Source: CADEED01 sp020442965 (lineage in GTDB: Bacteria > Pseudomonadota > Gammaproteobacteria > Steroidobacterales > Steroidobacteraceae). Taken from it: DNA of 64,000 bases. Where the stretch lies: positions 351,576-415,575 of the forward strand of contig JAWLAH010000001.1 of the NCBI GenBank assembly GCA_041395525.1, given 5' to 3'. Position numbers and translations under genes: made by a program. Shown in pieces: positions 10,070-18,483 of the stretch. Positions within the stretch are counted from its first letter, which is position 1, and the number at the start of each line of letters is the position of its first letter. A model generated the notes under the pieces. It was not told the origin of the DNA. It did not search any database and saw nothing but the letters and a program-made list of their open reading frames with translations.

Positions 10070-10804
10070 ATGCGACATTTTTTTCTGGTCTTGATACTGG
10101 CGACGCTCACTGCTCCGATAGCGATTGCCGCTGACTCCGCAACGCTGCAACAATCTGCCACCGCCGCCTATCTGCGAGCCGATGGGATCGCACTACAGTC
10201 GTTAGCAACCGACGTACAGGCCTGGCGAACGACCGGCGATCGAGACGAACGCTACACCGCTGCCTACGTGGCGTTCCGCCAAACCCAACTCGCAGCGGTC
10301 GCCGAAGACAAGCAACGGCTACGAACATCTGGCGAGCAGTGTGTCGCGGCGAGCGCCGCCGCGATTCAGACAGATGAACGATACGCCGAGGCTCATGCGC
10401 TGCAGGCCGCCTGTTACGGCTATCTCGCCACGCTCGGTGGCTTCGGTGCAATTTCGTCGGGCCGCAAGAGTGGCAAAGCGATGGATGTCGCGTTGGCGCT
10501 GGCGCCGCGCAATCCGCGCGTCATACTGATAGACGCCCTGGGGCTCGCCTTCCGGCCCAGATTCGTGGGCGGCGACAAGACCAAAGCCTACCAACGCTGC
10601 CGCGAGGCCGCATCCGTGTTCGACGCCTCCCGGGCGACGGTGGCGACCCCTGATTGGGGCGCGCCCGAATCCTGGTACTGGGTCGGCCGCGGTGCCGAGA
10701 ATGCGGGCGATGCAACGGCTGCTCGTCAAGCCTATGAACGGGCTCTGGCACTCGCGAACGACTTCGCGGCTGCACGCCGACGTCTTGCGACGCTGACCCA
10801 CTAA
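10070..10804 (+). CDS. Secreted TPR-like protein, function unknown
   Basis: 244 residues with a clear Sec signal peptide (MRHFFLVLILATLTAPIAIAA, probable cleavage after residue 20 or 21). The mature part is helical and Ala-rich, with TPR-like pairs, most clearly the last one: GDATAARQAYERALALANDFAAARRRL. A Cys near residue 84 and another in the LQAACYGYLA helix could pair. The next gene starts 17 bp downstream and encodes a secreted cyclophilin, so the two probably form an operon that also includes modB. No enzymatic motif is visible; a periplasmic scaffolding role is possible. Confidence 0.7.
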   Translation: MRHFFLVLILATLTAPIAIAADSATLQQSATAAYLRADGIALQSLATDVQAWRTTGDRDERYTAAYVAFRQTQLAAVAEDKQRLRTSGEQCVAASAAAIQTDERYAEAHALQAACYGYLATLGGFGAISSGRKSGKAMDVALALAPRNPRVILIDALGLAFRPRFVGGDKTKAYQRCREAASVFDASRATVATPDWGAPESWYWVGRGAENAGDATAARQAYERALALANDFAAARRRLATLTH

Positions 10805-10821
10805 CCACTGGGGCGGAAACA

Positions 10822-11769
10822 ATGGCGTGCCTCGCGAATCTTACCTGTCAACGAATCGTGGCGACGATCGCCGCCCTTGGCTACGCCTGTATCGCACTGG
10901 CAGCCGCACCATCCGCGAGTCCACCGGCGCGACTCAGGACGACGGATGCGATCGTCGCAAGCGCGCAACGAAGCGATTGGCGTGCTAACGACCTCGACAA
11001 TACGCTCTATCTGCAGCTCGATACCGGTCGCGTCGTCATGGAGCTCGCGCCGCGTTTTGCGCCAGCGCATGTCGCTAACATCAAGAAGCTCGTCGCTGCG
11101 CAATACTTCGACGGCCTTGCGATAGCGCGGGTGCAGGACAATTTCGTCGTGCAGTGGGGTGACCCGGATGGCAAACGCTCCACCGGCGCTGCGGCACGAA
11201 CGCTGCGCGCCGAATTCGATCGGGCCGATACGGCCGACCTGCCTTTCAACCAGCTGCCCGATCGCGACGGCTACGCCGCGCAGGTGGGGTTCTCCGAGAG
11301 CTTTCCCGCTGCGCGCGACCGAAACACCCACCGCGCCTGGCTTACCCACTGCTATGCCACACTGGGCGTGGGCCGCGACAATGCCGCTGACAGCGGTGGC
11401 GGCACCGAACTCTATGTCGTCATCGGTCACGCGCCGCGGCAACTCGACCGCAATGTCACCGTCGTCGGGCGGGTGCTGCAGGGCATCGAATTGTTATCGT
11501 CGTTACCGCGCGGCACAGCGGCGATGGGCATGTACGAAACGCCCGCACAACGGATTCCGATTCGCTCCATCCGGCTCGCGAGCAACGTGCCACCGGAACA
11601 ACGCACCTCGCTCGAAATCCTGCGGACCGACACTGCAACGTTTCAGGAGCTGATCGAATCGCGGCGCAATCGCCCCGACGCGTGGTATATCAACCGCAGT
11701 GGCTATATCGATTTGTGCAACGTACCGATCCCGGTACGACAAACGACAGCCAAGCAAGCGCCGCGCTGA
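10822..11769 (+). CDS. Exported peptidyl-prolyl cis-trans isomerase (cyclophilin type)
   Basis: 315 residues: a signal peptide (about 1-28), a spacer, then a cyclophilin domain from about residue 60 (TLYLQLDTGRVVMELAPRFAP). The active-site segment is IARVQDNFVVQWGDPDG, with the catalytic Arg, Phe and Gln of the family, and there is a later GTELYVVIGHAPRQLDRN stretch. The domain contains an insertion of about 60 residues compared with small bacterial cyclophilins, and a C-terminal tail of about 60 residues. It should act as a periplasmic foldase. It starts 17 bp after the TPR gene, and modB starts with a GTG one base after its stop, an arrangement that suggests translational coupling. Confidence 0.85.
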   Translation: MACLANLTCQRIVATIAALGYACIALAAAPSASPPARLRTTDAIVASAQRSDWRANDLDNTLYLQLDTGRVVMELAPRFAPAHVANIKKLVAAQYFDGLAIARVQDNFVVQWGDPDGKRSTGAAARTLRAEFDRADTADLPFNQLPDRDGYAAQVGFSESFPAARDRNTHRAWLTHCYATLGVGRDNAADSGGGTELYVVIGHAPRQLDRNVTVVGRVLQGIELLSSLPRGTAAMGMYETPAQRIPIRSIRLASNVPPEQRTSLEILRTDTATFQELIESRRNRPDAWYINRSGYIDLCNVPIPVRQTTAKQAPR

Positions 11770-11770
11770 C

Positions 11771-12457
11771 GTGCTCGAACCCGCAGAATGGGAAGCCCTG
11801 ACGCTGTCGCTGCGCATCGCGCTCCGCAGTGTCGTGATAGGCCTCCCGCTGGCCATTCTCGTAGCGACCTTGCTCGCACGCGGCAAGTTCTTTGGTCGGC
11901 TGCTGCTCGATGCGCTGGTACATCTGCCCCTCGTGCTCCCGCCGGTCGTCGTTGGATATCTGCTGCTCGTGCTGTTTGGCGTACACGGTCCAATCGGCGC
12001 CTGGCTCGAAAACACGTTCAATGTGCGGCTCGCCTTCACGACGGCGGGCGCCGCGCTGGCAACCGCCGTCATGGCGTTTCCGTTGATGGTCCGCTCCATT
12101 CGCATATCTCTCGAAGCAATCGACCGCGGGCTCGAAGAGGCAGCGCGCACGCTGGGCGCCGGACCGATCGATCGCTTCGTGACGATCACGCTGCCCCTGA
12201 TGGCTCCCGGCATACTGGCAGGTGGGATCACCGCGTTTGCGGCGGGGCTCGGCGAGTTCGGCGCCGTGATAACCTTTGCCGCAAATATTCCTGGTGAGAC
12301 GCGAACGTTACCGCTCGCGCTGTACACCGCGATCCAGAGTCCGGGCGGCGACGCGCTGGCGGCACGCCTCGCGTCACTGTCATTCCTACTCGGTCTCGCG
12401 GGCCTCGTTGCTGCCGAGTGGAGCGGCCGAGCATTGCAACGACGACTGGGGCGTTAG
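11771..12457 (+). CDS. modB: Molybdate ABC transporter permease ModB
   Basis: 228 residues from the GTG at 11771 (VLEPAEWEALTLSLRIALRS). Five or six hydrophobic helices are present, and the binding-protein-dependent permease loop EEAARTLGAGPIDRFVTITLPL matches the EAA motif with the conserved Gly. LPLVLPPVVVGYLLL and FGAVITFAANIPGETRTLPLAL are ModB hallmarks. It should form the membrane channel for molybdate import with ModC. The start is one base after the cyclophilin stop; an ATG-led frame reaching back to 11699 lies within that gene and is not preferred. modC follows after 3 bp. No modA (binding protein) is present in the window, which is unusual, as modA normally precedes modB. Confidence 0.92.
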   Translation: MLEPAEWEALTLSLRIALRSVVIGLPLAILVATLLARGKFFGRLLLDALVHLPLVLPPVVVGYLLLVLFGVHGPIGAWLENTFNVRLAFTTAGAALATAVMAFPLMVRSIRISLEAIDRGLEEAARTLGAGPIDRFVTITLPLMAPGILAGGITAFAAGLGEFGAVITFAANIPGETRTLPLALYTAIQSPGGDALAARLASLSFLLGLAGLVAAEWSGRALQRRLGR

Positions 12458-12460
12458 CCC

Positions 12461-13553
12461 ATGTTGGACGTTGTCATACATTATCGGCGCGGTGCTTTCG
12501 ATCTGGAGGTGGCCTTCTGCGCGCCGACTCCGGGCGTGATTGCGCTGTTCGGACGCTCGGGAGCTGGCAAGAGCACCGTGATCAATCTGTTAGCCGGCTT
12601 GCTGACGCTGCGCGATGGCCATATCGTACTCGACAACGAACCGCTCGCCGACACGGCGCGCGACATCCAGCTACCGGCGGAACAGCGCGGCGTTGCGTGT
12701 TCCAGGACGGGCGACTGTTCCCTCCATCTCGACGTCGCCAACAATCTGCGCTATGGCTGCGCCGCTCGCAGCGTCCCGTGCGCACGGAGTACCACAAGGT
12801 CGCTGAACTTCTCGGGCTCGGCGAGCCCACGGCGCGGCGACCTCTATCAATTGTCTGGCGGCGCGACAGCGCGCGTGGCGCTGGGCCGGGCGCTGCTGGC
12901 AATAGCCGCGCATGCTGCTGGATGTCGCACTGGCGTCGCTCGACTCGGCACGGCGCGCCGAACTGTTGCCCTATCTTGGAACGGCTGCGTGATGAAGCGC
13001 GCATTCCTATCGTGTATGTATCACACCAGTCTGAAGAAATTGTTCGATTGGCGGACAGCCGGTGGTCGTGCTCGATCGCGGGCGCGTCGCCGCGGCCGGC
13101 GATCTGACAACCGTCGCACTTTAATCCTGCGCTGTGCTCCATTGCTGGCGCCGGAGCTGCTCGGCGCGATATTGCGAGGCCAGGTCGCGCGCGTTGATCT
13201 CGAAGCCGGACTGGCGTTTGTCGCGATCGGCGCTCAGCAACTGGCGATCGAGAACGACGGTTTGGCGCGGGCGACTCCGTGCGCTTGCAGTTGGAAGAAG
13301 TGGCGGCGATCGGTGTGCTTGCGGCCACCAAGCCTGCCGGACTCAGCGTGCGGGGGTCCTGCAGGGTGGATCAGCGCCCTGCAGGCGGACGGCGAACGCG
13401 CGTGCTGGTCGAGATAACGGTCGAGGGTCACGCTTCTGCCGGTGCGCGCAATACTGCAGGTGGCGCACGACTTGCAATTGCAAGTCGGCTGTCCGCTCTG
13501 GGTATTGGTCAAAAAGGGTATCTTGCGCGGCCACGTATTCCTGGATGCCGTGA
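12461..13553 (+). pseudogene. modC: Molybdate ABC transporter ATPase ModC, multiply frameshifted
   Basis: The first 78 codons are intact and include Walker A GRSGAGKS. From about 12,690 the sequence continues only by changing frame many times: FQDGRLFP, HLDVANNLRYG, RTEYHKVAELLGLG, YQLSGG, RVALGRALL, RIPIVYVSHQSEEIVRLAD and the TOBE-like tail LQVAHDLQLQVGCPLWVLVK all fall in different frames. The signature after LSGG is disturbed (GERQ is not readable in frame), and the Walker B region reads LLDVAL instead of LLDEPL. Length in total matches ModC (about 360 residues). As it stands it cannot encode a working ATPase. The same kind of damage continues through the next four genes, so a sequence-quality problem is at least as likely as gene decay. 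Confidence 0.8.
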
Positions 13554-13566
13554 GCTTAGAATCGCG

Positions 13567-14288
13567 ATGGGACGAATATTCGAAGTCAGAAACATATCAT
13601 GTTCGCGCGCTGGGACCGCATGGCGAAGCAGTTCGGTGTGGCTTTCAAAGACATCAACATGGCGGTCAAGACAGGCGGCGCCGATCCTGACTCCAACCGT
13701 CGCTGCGACGGGTAATCCAGAACGCGCGTGCGGTCAACATGCCGAAGGACAAGGTCGAGGCAGATCAAGCGTGCGCTGGGCAAGGATTCCACTAACTATG
13801 CCCAGGTCATTTATGAGGGCTACGCCGCACGGCGTCGCGGCAATTAGTGAAACGGCCACCGACAACCCGACGCGGACAGGCGAGCGTACGCAGCATATTC
13901 TCCAAGGCCGCTGGCAATCTCGTGACAGCGAAGACAGTGTATCGTTCCTGTTTCGGCACATGGGCGTCTTCCGTCTGCAACCAGAGGGGATCGAATCGGA
14001 CGACCAGCTCTATCTCATCGATCACGGGCTGGACAGAGATGGGCGGGAAAGCGAGAGCGACAAGGGTGAGCCGTGAGTTGCGGTGCGCTGTGCCTACGCC
14101 GACTTCGGCACGCTGCAGCTCGCACCGGAGAAGCGGGGCATTACGCCGATCTCGGGCGAGCTCGAAAGGCGCCCGCATCACACCAATGGTGCTCCCGGAG
14201 GAACATCGCCACCGAAGTGCCTTCGAGTTAGTCGACACAAACTCGAACAGACGACGACGTCCAGAAAGTCTTCCACACGCTCGCCTGA
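13567..14288 (+). pseudogene. yebC: YebC/PmpR-type protein (translation factor family), frameshifted
   Basis: Starting at ATG 13567 the pieces MGRIFEVR, MFARWDRMAKQF, NARAVNMPKDKVEA, YEGYAPHGVA-like, ETATDNPTRT, IFSKAAGNL, HMGVFRLQPEGIE, a DHGLD region and the end VQKVFHTLA (stop 14286-14288) appear in order across all three frames. Together they make about 240 residues, the normal YebC length. YebC proteins act as translation factors for proline-rich stretches or as regulators. I count at least eight frame changes. The early segment FKDINMAVKTGGADPDSN is nearly intact. The gene is widely conserved in bacteria, so real loss would be surprising; either a second copy exists elsewhere or the sequence here is faulty. 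Confidence 0.8.
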
Positions 14289-14298
14289 GAACCACCGC

Positions 14299-14844
14299 TT
14301 GCCGTCCTTTGCGCTGCAACCTCACCCCATGACGAAGTCGTGCGCGGTACGCGCAGTCCATACCACGCTAGTCATGTCATCCGATGGCATTTGGCAGGTC
14401 ATCTATGACATCGTCGGCGACCTGGATCAAATCGTGATACCTGCCGCAGGCCCTGCCGAACGTCGCGATCAGCTGTGGCGACACGTGTTGCGAGCTTTTC
14501 TGCAAGTCCGACGGCGCAACGGGCTACAGGGAGTTCAATTTTTCACCGTCAACCGCGTGGGCCGCGTACGAGTTCGGCGGCTACCGCGCCGGACAACGCG
14601 ACGCTACGCTACGAGTGGCACCTGCCATTCAGCGTAGCAGCCACGCTGGCAGATTGCGCCTGGTGGTCAAACTGGCAATGCAGCCCGTCGCGGACCGCCA
14701 ATTGATCGGGTGCTCAGCGGTGATTGAAAACGTCGATGGTACATTGACCTTCTGGGCACTTGCCCATCCGAGCGCCGCGCCCGACTTCGTATCATCCGGA
14801 TACGCTTTGCGCGGTGGCTCCCATCGGTCGAGGTGTTGACATGA
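14299..14844 (+). pseudogene. DOMON-like domain protein, frameshifted
   Basis: Across frames one can read IYDIVGDLDQIVIPAAG, RRDQLWRHTC, FNFSPSTAWAAYEFGGYRAGQRDA, LPFSVAATLADCA, SAVIENVDGTLTFWALAHPS and PDFHHPDT-like pieces. These match the small bacterial DOMON-like (carbohydrate-binding-like) proteins of about 180 residues. The stop TGA (14842-14844) overlaps the ATG of the DUF1343 gene in an ATGA arrangement, suggesting the pair is translated together. Start is uncertain: TTG 14299 or ATG 14329. At least four frame changes are needed. Function of this family is unknown. Confidence 0.6.
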
Positions 14845-16015
14845 ATTTTGGGATCGACCGCTCTCCTGCTGAGCGCGAGCGCGTGCGCCGCTGCGCTGGC
14901 CGGCGCGTCGCGTTGCTCGCGCATCCGGCTTCGGTCACGGCCGATCTCACGCATTCGCTCGATGCGCTCGCGGCACTCGGCGATATCAAGCTAACCGCGG
15001 CATTTGCCCGCAACATGGCCTGCGCGGCGACAAGCAGGACAACATGGTCGAACTGGCCGACTTCGTCGATTCGCACCCGCATATCCGGTGTTCAGGTCTC
15101 TATGGTTGACGCGCCGGCCCACTGCCGAGATGCTGATGGCGCACTTCGATACATTATTGATCGATCTGCAGGACCTCGGCTGGGCCGCATCTACACCTTC
15201 ATCACCACTCTGTTGTATGTGTTGCAAGCGGCTGCACAGTATGGCAAATCAGTGTGGGTGCTCGATCGGCCGAACCCGGTCGGACGCCCGATCGAAGGGA
15301 CACTGCTGCGATCGGGTTGGGAGGAGTTTCGCCGGTGCCGCCGATGCCTATGCGCCGCATGGACTCACGCTAGGCGAGCTGGCGCACTGGTTCGTCAAGA
15401 CTAACAAGCTGGATGTCGAGTATCGCGTCATCGCCATGCACCGCTGGCAACCGGGCCAGGCGCCGGGGCACGGCTGGCCGTTGGGTGAGCGCGCGCCTGG
15501 GTCAATCCGAGCCCTTAACGCGGCCAATCTGTTCATGGCGCGCTGCTATGCCGGCACGGTCTTGCTCGAGGGGACAACGCTGTCGGAAGGTCGTGGCACC
15601 ACCCGGCCGCTCTGAAAGGTCGGTGCGCTGGATCTCATCGCTTCGGCGCTGCTCGGCGAGATGCAGCGTATCGCGCCGGATTGAAACAGGCGGTTGCCGA
15701 CTGCGGCCTTGCTGGTTCGAGCCGACTTTCCATAAACACGTTGGCGAGCTTTGCGCCGGTATACAACTGCACGTCGAGTGACAGCGCGTATCAGCACGGT
15801 GTTTCTGACCTCTGGCGTCTGCAGGCACTCGCCTCAAGGCGCTGCGGCACTTCCGCCCGGACTCATCGCCAGGTTTCGCGATGAGGCTGAACATGATCGG
15901 CTGGCCATCGATCTGATCAGCGGCGGCACTGAGCTACGGCAATGGGTCGATGACCGGCCTGCTGTCCTGGTGGATCTTGACTGGCTAGCCACAGCAGATG
16001 AAGCGTCTGGCTGAC
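14841..16015 (+). pseudogene. DUF1343 / NamZ-type exo-beta-N-acetylmuramidase homologue, frameshifted
   Basis: From ATG 14841 the fragments GRRVALLAHPASVTADLTHSLDAL (positions about 14,900-14,970), LLIDLQDLG, RIYTFITTLLYVLQAA, VWVLDRPNPVGRPIEGTLL, HGLTLGELAHWF, NKLDVEYRVIAMHRWQPGQ, NLFMARCYAGTVLLEGT, LSEGRGTTRP, FEPTFHKH and HDRLAIDLISGGTELRQWVDD run in order across frames. This is the DUF1343 family, which includes NamZ (YbbC) exo-muramidases that remove terminal MurNAc from peptidoglycan. Total length (about 390 codons) fits. At least six frame changes occur. It overlaps the DOMON-like gene start-to-stop. Downstream of the clear homology, to about 16,100, the reading is ambiguous. Confidence 0.75.
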
Positions 16016-16127
16016 GAGCGGATCCGTTACTAGCTGGAACGCTGGCGATTTTCTGCCCCAATGGCCGCCGCGTGGAAACAGTACGGCGTTGTGCCGGTCC
16101 AATTGCGGTGACAAAAGGATTCTTGCC

Positions 16128-16793
16128 ATGAAGCGTTGGTCGATATTCGCGCTCGGCGCAATCGCGGCGGGCCGGTTCCTTTGCGATGCAGGCGATCAGT
16201 CCGCCGATCGTGTGGTCAAACCAGCGTGACGGCCAATCGAGCAACCGCCGTTTGCGGGTGGATGCTTCTGGTGTATGGAGAAGCCGTTCGACGCGCTCGT
16301 CGGCGTGTCGGACACGATTTCCGGCTACGCCGGCGGGCACCAGTGACGACCGAATAGCGCTGAAGTTATGATCTTCGGTACGACGGGCCATGCTGAATCG
16401 ATTCAGATTACCTACGATCCGGCGCAAGTGAGCTACCAACAATTGCTCGAGGTCTTCTGGCGCAACGTCGATCCGTTCGACGCTGCGGGGCAATTCTGCG
16501 ATCGAGGCTCACAGTATCGCTCCGCCATTTTTGTGGCGAACACGACTGAACGACAAGCGGCGGAGGCTTCGAAGGCGGCTCTCGAGAAGCGCTTCGCCAG
16601 AAAGATCGCGACGCAAATCGTCGCTGCCACCACATTCTATCCAGCCGAGGACTATCACCAGAACTACTACCAGAAGAACCCGCTGCGCTACCGCTATTAT
16701 CGCGGTGGCTGCGGGCGCGACACTCGACTTGAAGCAGTCTGGGGCGACGAAGCGGGCGGCGAACGCGTCGCCGCCGAACGCAAGGAGCACTGA
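16128..16793 (+). pseudogene. msrA: Exported peptide methionine sulfoxide reductase MsrA, frameshifted N-terminus
   Basis: ATG 16128 has AAGGA upstream and begins a signal-like sequence (MKRWSIFALGAIAAG). The catalytic motif GGCFWCMEKPFDALVGVSD, then SGYAGGH, can be read by changing frame between about 16,160 and 16,370. From about 16,374 to the stop at 16793 the frame is intact: GTTGHAESIQITYDPAQ, FWRNVDPFDAAGQFCDRGSQYRSAIF and the AEDYHQNYYQKNP end. MsrA reduces methionine-S-sulfoxide. The gene is followed after 2 bp by msrB, which also has an export signal, so the pair would repair periplasmic proteins. The right-hand border of the damaged block lies inside this gene. Confidence 0.8.
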
Positions 16794-16795
16794 GC

Positions 16796-17284
16796 ATGAA
16801 TCGACGCCAGTTACTAATGACTCTCGCGACCCTGACGGGTGGCTCGGCACTGATCGCACGCCTGCCGGCTGCCACGAACGAATCGACAGCGAAGTTCGAG
16901 ATCGAAAAGTCGGACGCGGAGTGGCGCAAACTTCTGAGCCCGGAGCAGTATCGGGTGTTGCGCGAGCATGGCACCGAGCGCGCGGGTTCAAGTCCTTTGG
17001 ATCACGAACATCGTGCCGGAACGTTTCATTGCGCAGCCTGCGATCTGCCGCTGTACTCCTCTGCCGCCAAGTTCGACAGCGGCACCGGCTGGCCCAGTTT
17101 TTACGAGCCACTCGAGAACGCGGTCGGCGAATCGGTCGACAACGGCTTCTTCACGACGCGTACCGAGGTTCATTGCCGCCGCTGCGGCGGTCATCTCGGA
17201 CACGTGTTCGATGACGGCCCCAAGCCAACCGGGCTGCGCTACTGCATGAACGGTGTCGCATTGAAGTTCGTGCCCACCGCCTGA
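16796..17284 (+). CDS. msrB: Peptide-methionine (R)-S-oxide reductase MsrB, exported
   Basis: 162 residues. The N-terminus MNRRQLLMTLATLTGGSAL has twin Arg followed by a hydrophobic stretch, resembling a Tat signal. The SelR domain follows: zinc ligands C79-x-x-C82 and C127-x-x-C130, substrate-binding GTGWPSF and HLGHVFDDGP, and the catalytic Cys150 in RYCMNG (a true Cys, not selenocysteine). It reduces methionine-R-sulfoxide, complementary to MsrA, whose gene ends 2 bp upstream. The first residues being exported implies a periplasmic role, with electrons perhaps from a DsbD-like system not seen here. Confidence 0.93.
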   Translation: MNRRQLLMTLATLTGGSALIARLPAATNESTAKFEIEKSDAEWRKLLSPEQYRVLREHGTERAGSSPLDHEHRAGTFHCAACDLPLYSSAAKFDSGTGWPSFYEPLENAVGESVDNGFFTTRTEVHCRRCGGHLGHVFDDGPKPTGLRYCMNGVALKFVPTA

Positions 17285-17313
17285 TCGGTTAGACTCGCAC
17301 ACGGGAGAGAACC

Positions 17314-18483
17314 GTGCGCGATACAACTGTCACCATCATCGGCGCCGGCATTGCCGGCCTCGCCTCTGCTCTGGCGCTGCTCCGTAGCGGGCAACGCGTG
17401 CGAGTGTTCGAGGCGACTCGAGAACTCGCCGAGATCGGCGCCGGGCTGTCGATCACCCCGAACGCGGGCCGGGCGCTGATCGCGCTCGGCCTGCGCGACG
17501 AGCTTGACGCGATCGGCAGCAAGCCGCCGCTCGGCGTGATGCGCCATTATGCGAGTGGCGAAGTACTGGTGCGGCTCGAGCAAGACCAGAGCGTCGCGAC
17601 GTACGGCGTGCCTCTGTATCACGTACACCGCGCCGATCTGCATCAATCGTTGGCCGATGCCGTGCGCAGAATTGACCCGCAAGCGATCGTGCTCGACCGC
17701 ACACTTACGGGCATCGTTGAGGACGAACGTTCGATTCGATCAACCTATAACAACGACGCCACTCACAGCAGCGACTGGTTGTTAGGGGCTGACGGCATCC
17801 GCTCGAGCGCTCGAGCGGCACTGTTCGGCCAGGACGAGCCAAAGTTCACTGGCTATGTCGCGTATCGAGGCCTGGTGAACACCGCAGACCTGCCGTCCGG
17901 CTGTCTCGATCCGCCGCTCGTGATGGCCGTCGGTCCGCGCCGACTGCTGATGAGATATCCGTTGCGCCGCGGCACCCTGCTCAACATCGTGGCGATCGCG
18001 AGCCGGGCGGCCTGGACTGACGAGGGCTGGTCGGTCGCCGCACCCGTGAGTGAACTGGTCAGGGAATTTGCCGACTTCGACGCCCAGTCAAGGGCGATCC
18101 TCGAGCGTATTCCCACCGACAAGTGCTTCAAGTGGGGACTGTTCGACCGCGATCCAATGACCACCTGGACGCGCGGGCGAGCGACACTGGCGGGGGACGC
18201 CGCCCACGCGATGCCGCCCTTCACCGGTCAGGGCGCCGTGATGGCGCTCGAAGATGCGGTTGTCCTAGGACGCGCAGTCGCGGCGGCGCGCGATATCCCC
18301 GAAGCGCTGCAGCGCTACGAAGCGGCTCGGCATGCCCGCACAGTGCAGGCACTCGCGATGTCGCGCTCGCGGGCAAACCTTTATTTCGGCGATGATCCAG
18401 GCGAACAGATCAAGGCGCTCGGCGCCGGAATGCGCGAGATACGTGGCCTGTATGACTACGACGCGGGGACGACGCCAGTCTAA
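17314..18483 (+). CDS. FAD-dependent monooxygenase (salicylate hydroxylase-like)
   Basis: 389 residues from a GTG at 17314 with GGGAGAG upstream. The class A flavoprotein monooxygenase motifs are complete: VTIIGAGIAGLASALAL (dinucleotide-binding), LLGADGIRSSARAAL (DG motif) and LAGDAAHAMPPFTGQGAVMALEDA (GD motif). This family uses NADH or NADPH to hydroxylate aromatic compounds or similar substrates. The substrate cannot be inferred; salicylate, 3-hydroxybenzoate and nicotinate-type hydroxylases share this layout. Gene order gives no aromatic-pathway context. Its stop interlocks with that of convergent frmB over four bases (18480-18483). Confidence 0.85.
   Translation: MRDTTVTIIGAGIAGLASALALLRSGQRVRVFEATRELAEIGAGLSITPNAGRALIALGLRDELDAIGSKPPLGVMRHYASGEVLVRLEQDQSVATYGVPLYHVHRADLHQSLADAVRRIDPQAIVLDRTLTGIVEDERSIRSTYNNDATHSSDWLLGADGIRSSARAALFGQDEPKFTGYVAYRGLVNTADLPSGCLDPPLVMAVGPRRLLMRYPLRRGTLLNIVAIASRAAWTDEGWSVAAPVSELVREFADFDAQSRAILERIPTDKCFKWGLFDRDPMTTWTRGRATLAGDAAHAMPPFTGQGAVMALEDAVVLGRAVAAARDIPEALQRYEAARHARTVQALAMSRSRANLYFGDDPGEQIKALGAGMREIRGLYDYDAGTTPV

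Noticed and set aside
12461..16793. Programmed frameshifting as an explanation for modC-msrA
   Set aside because: There are too many shifts, in both directions, without slippery heptamers, and across five separate genes.
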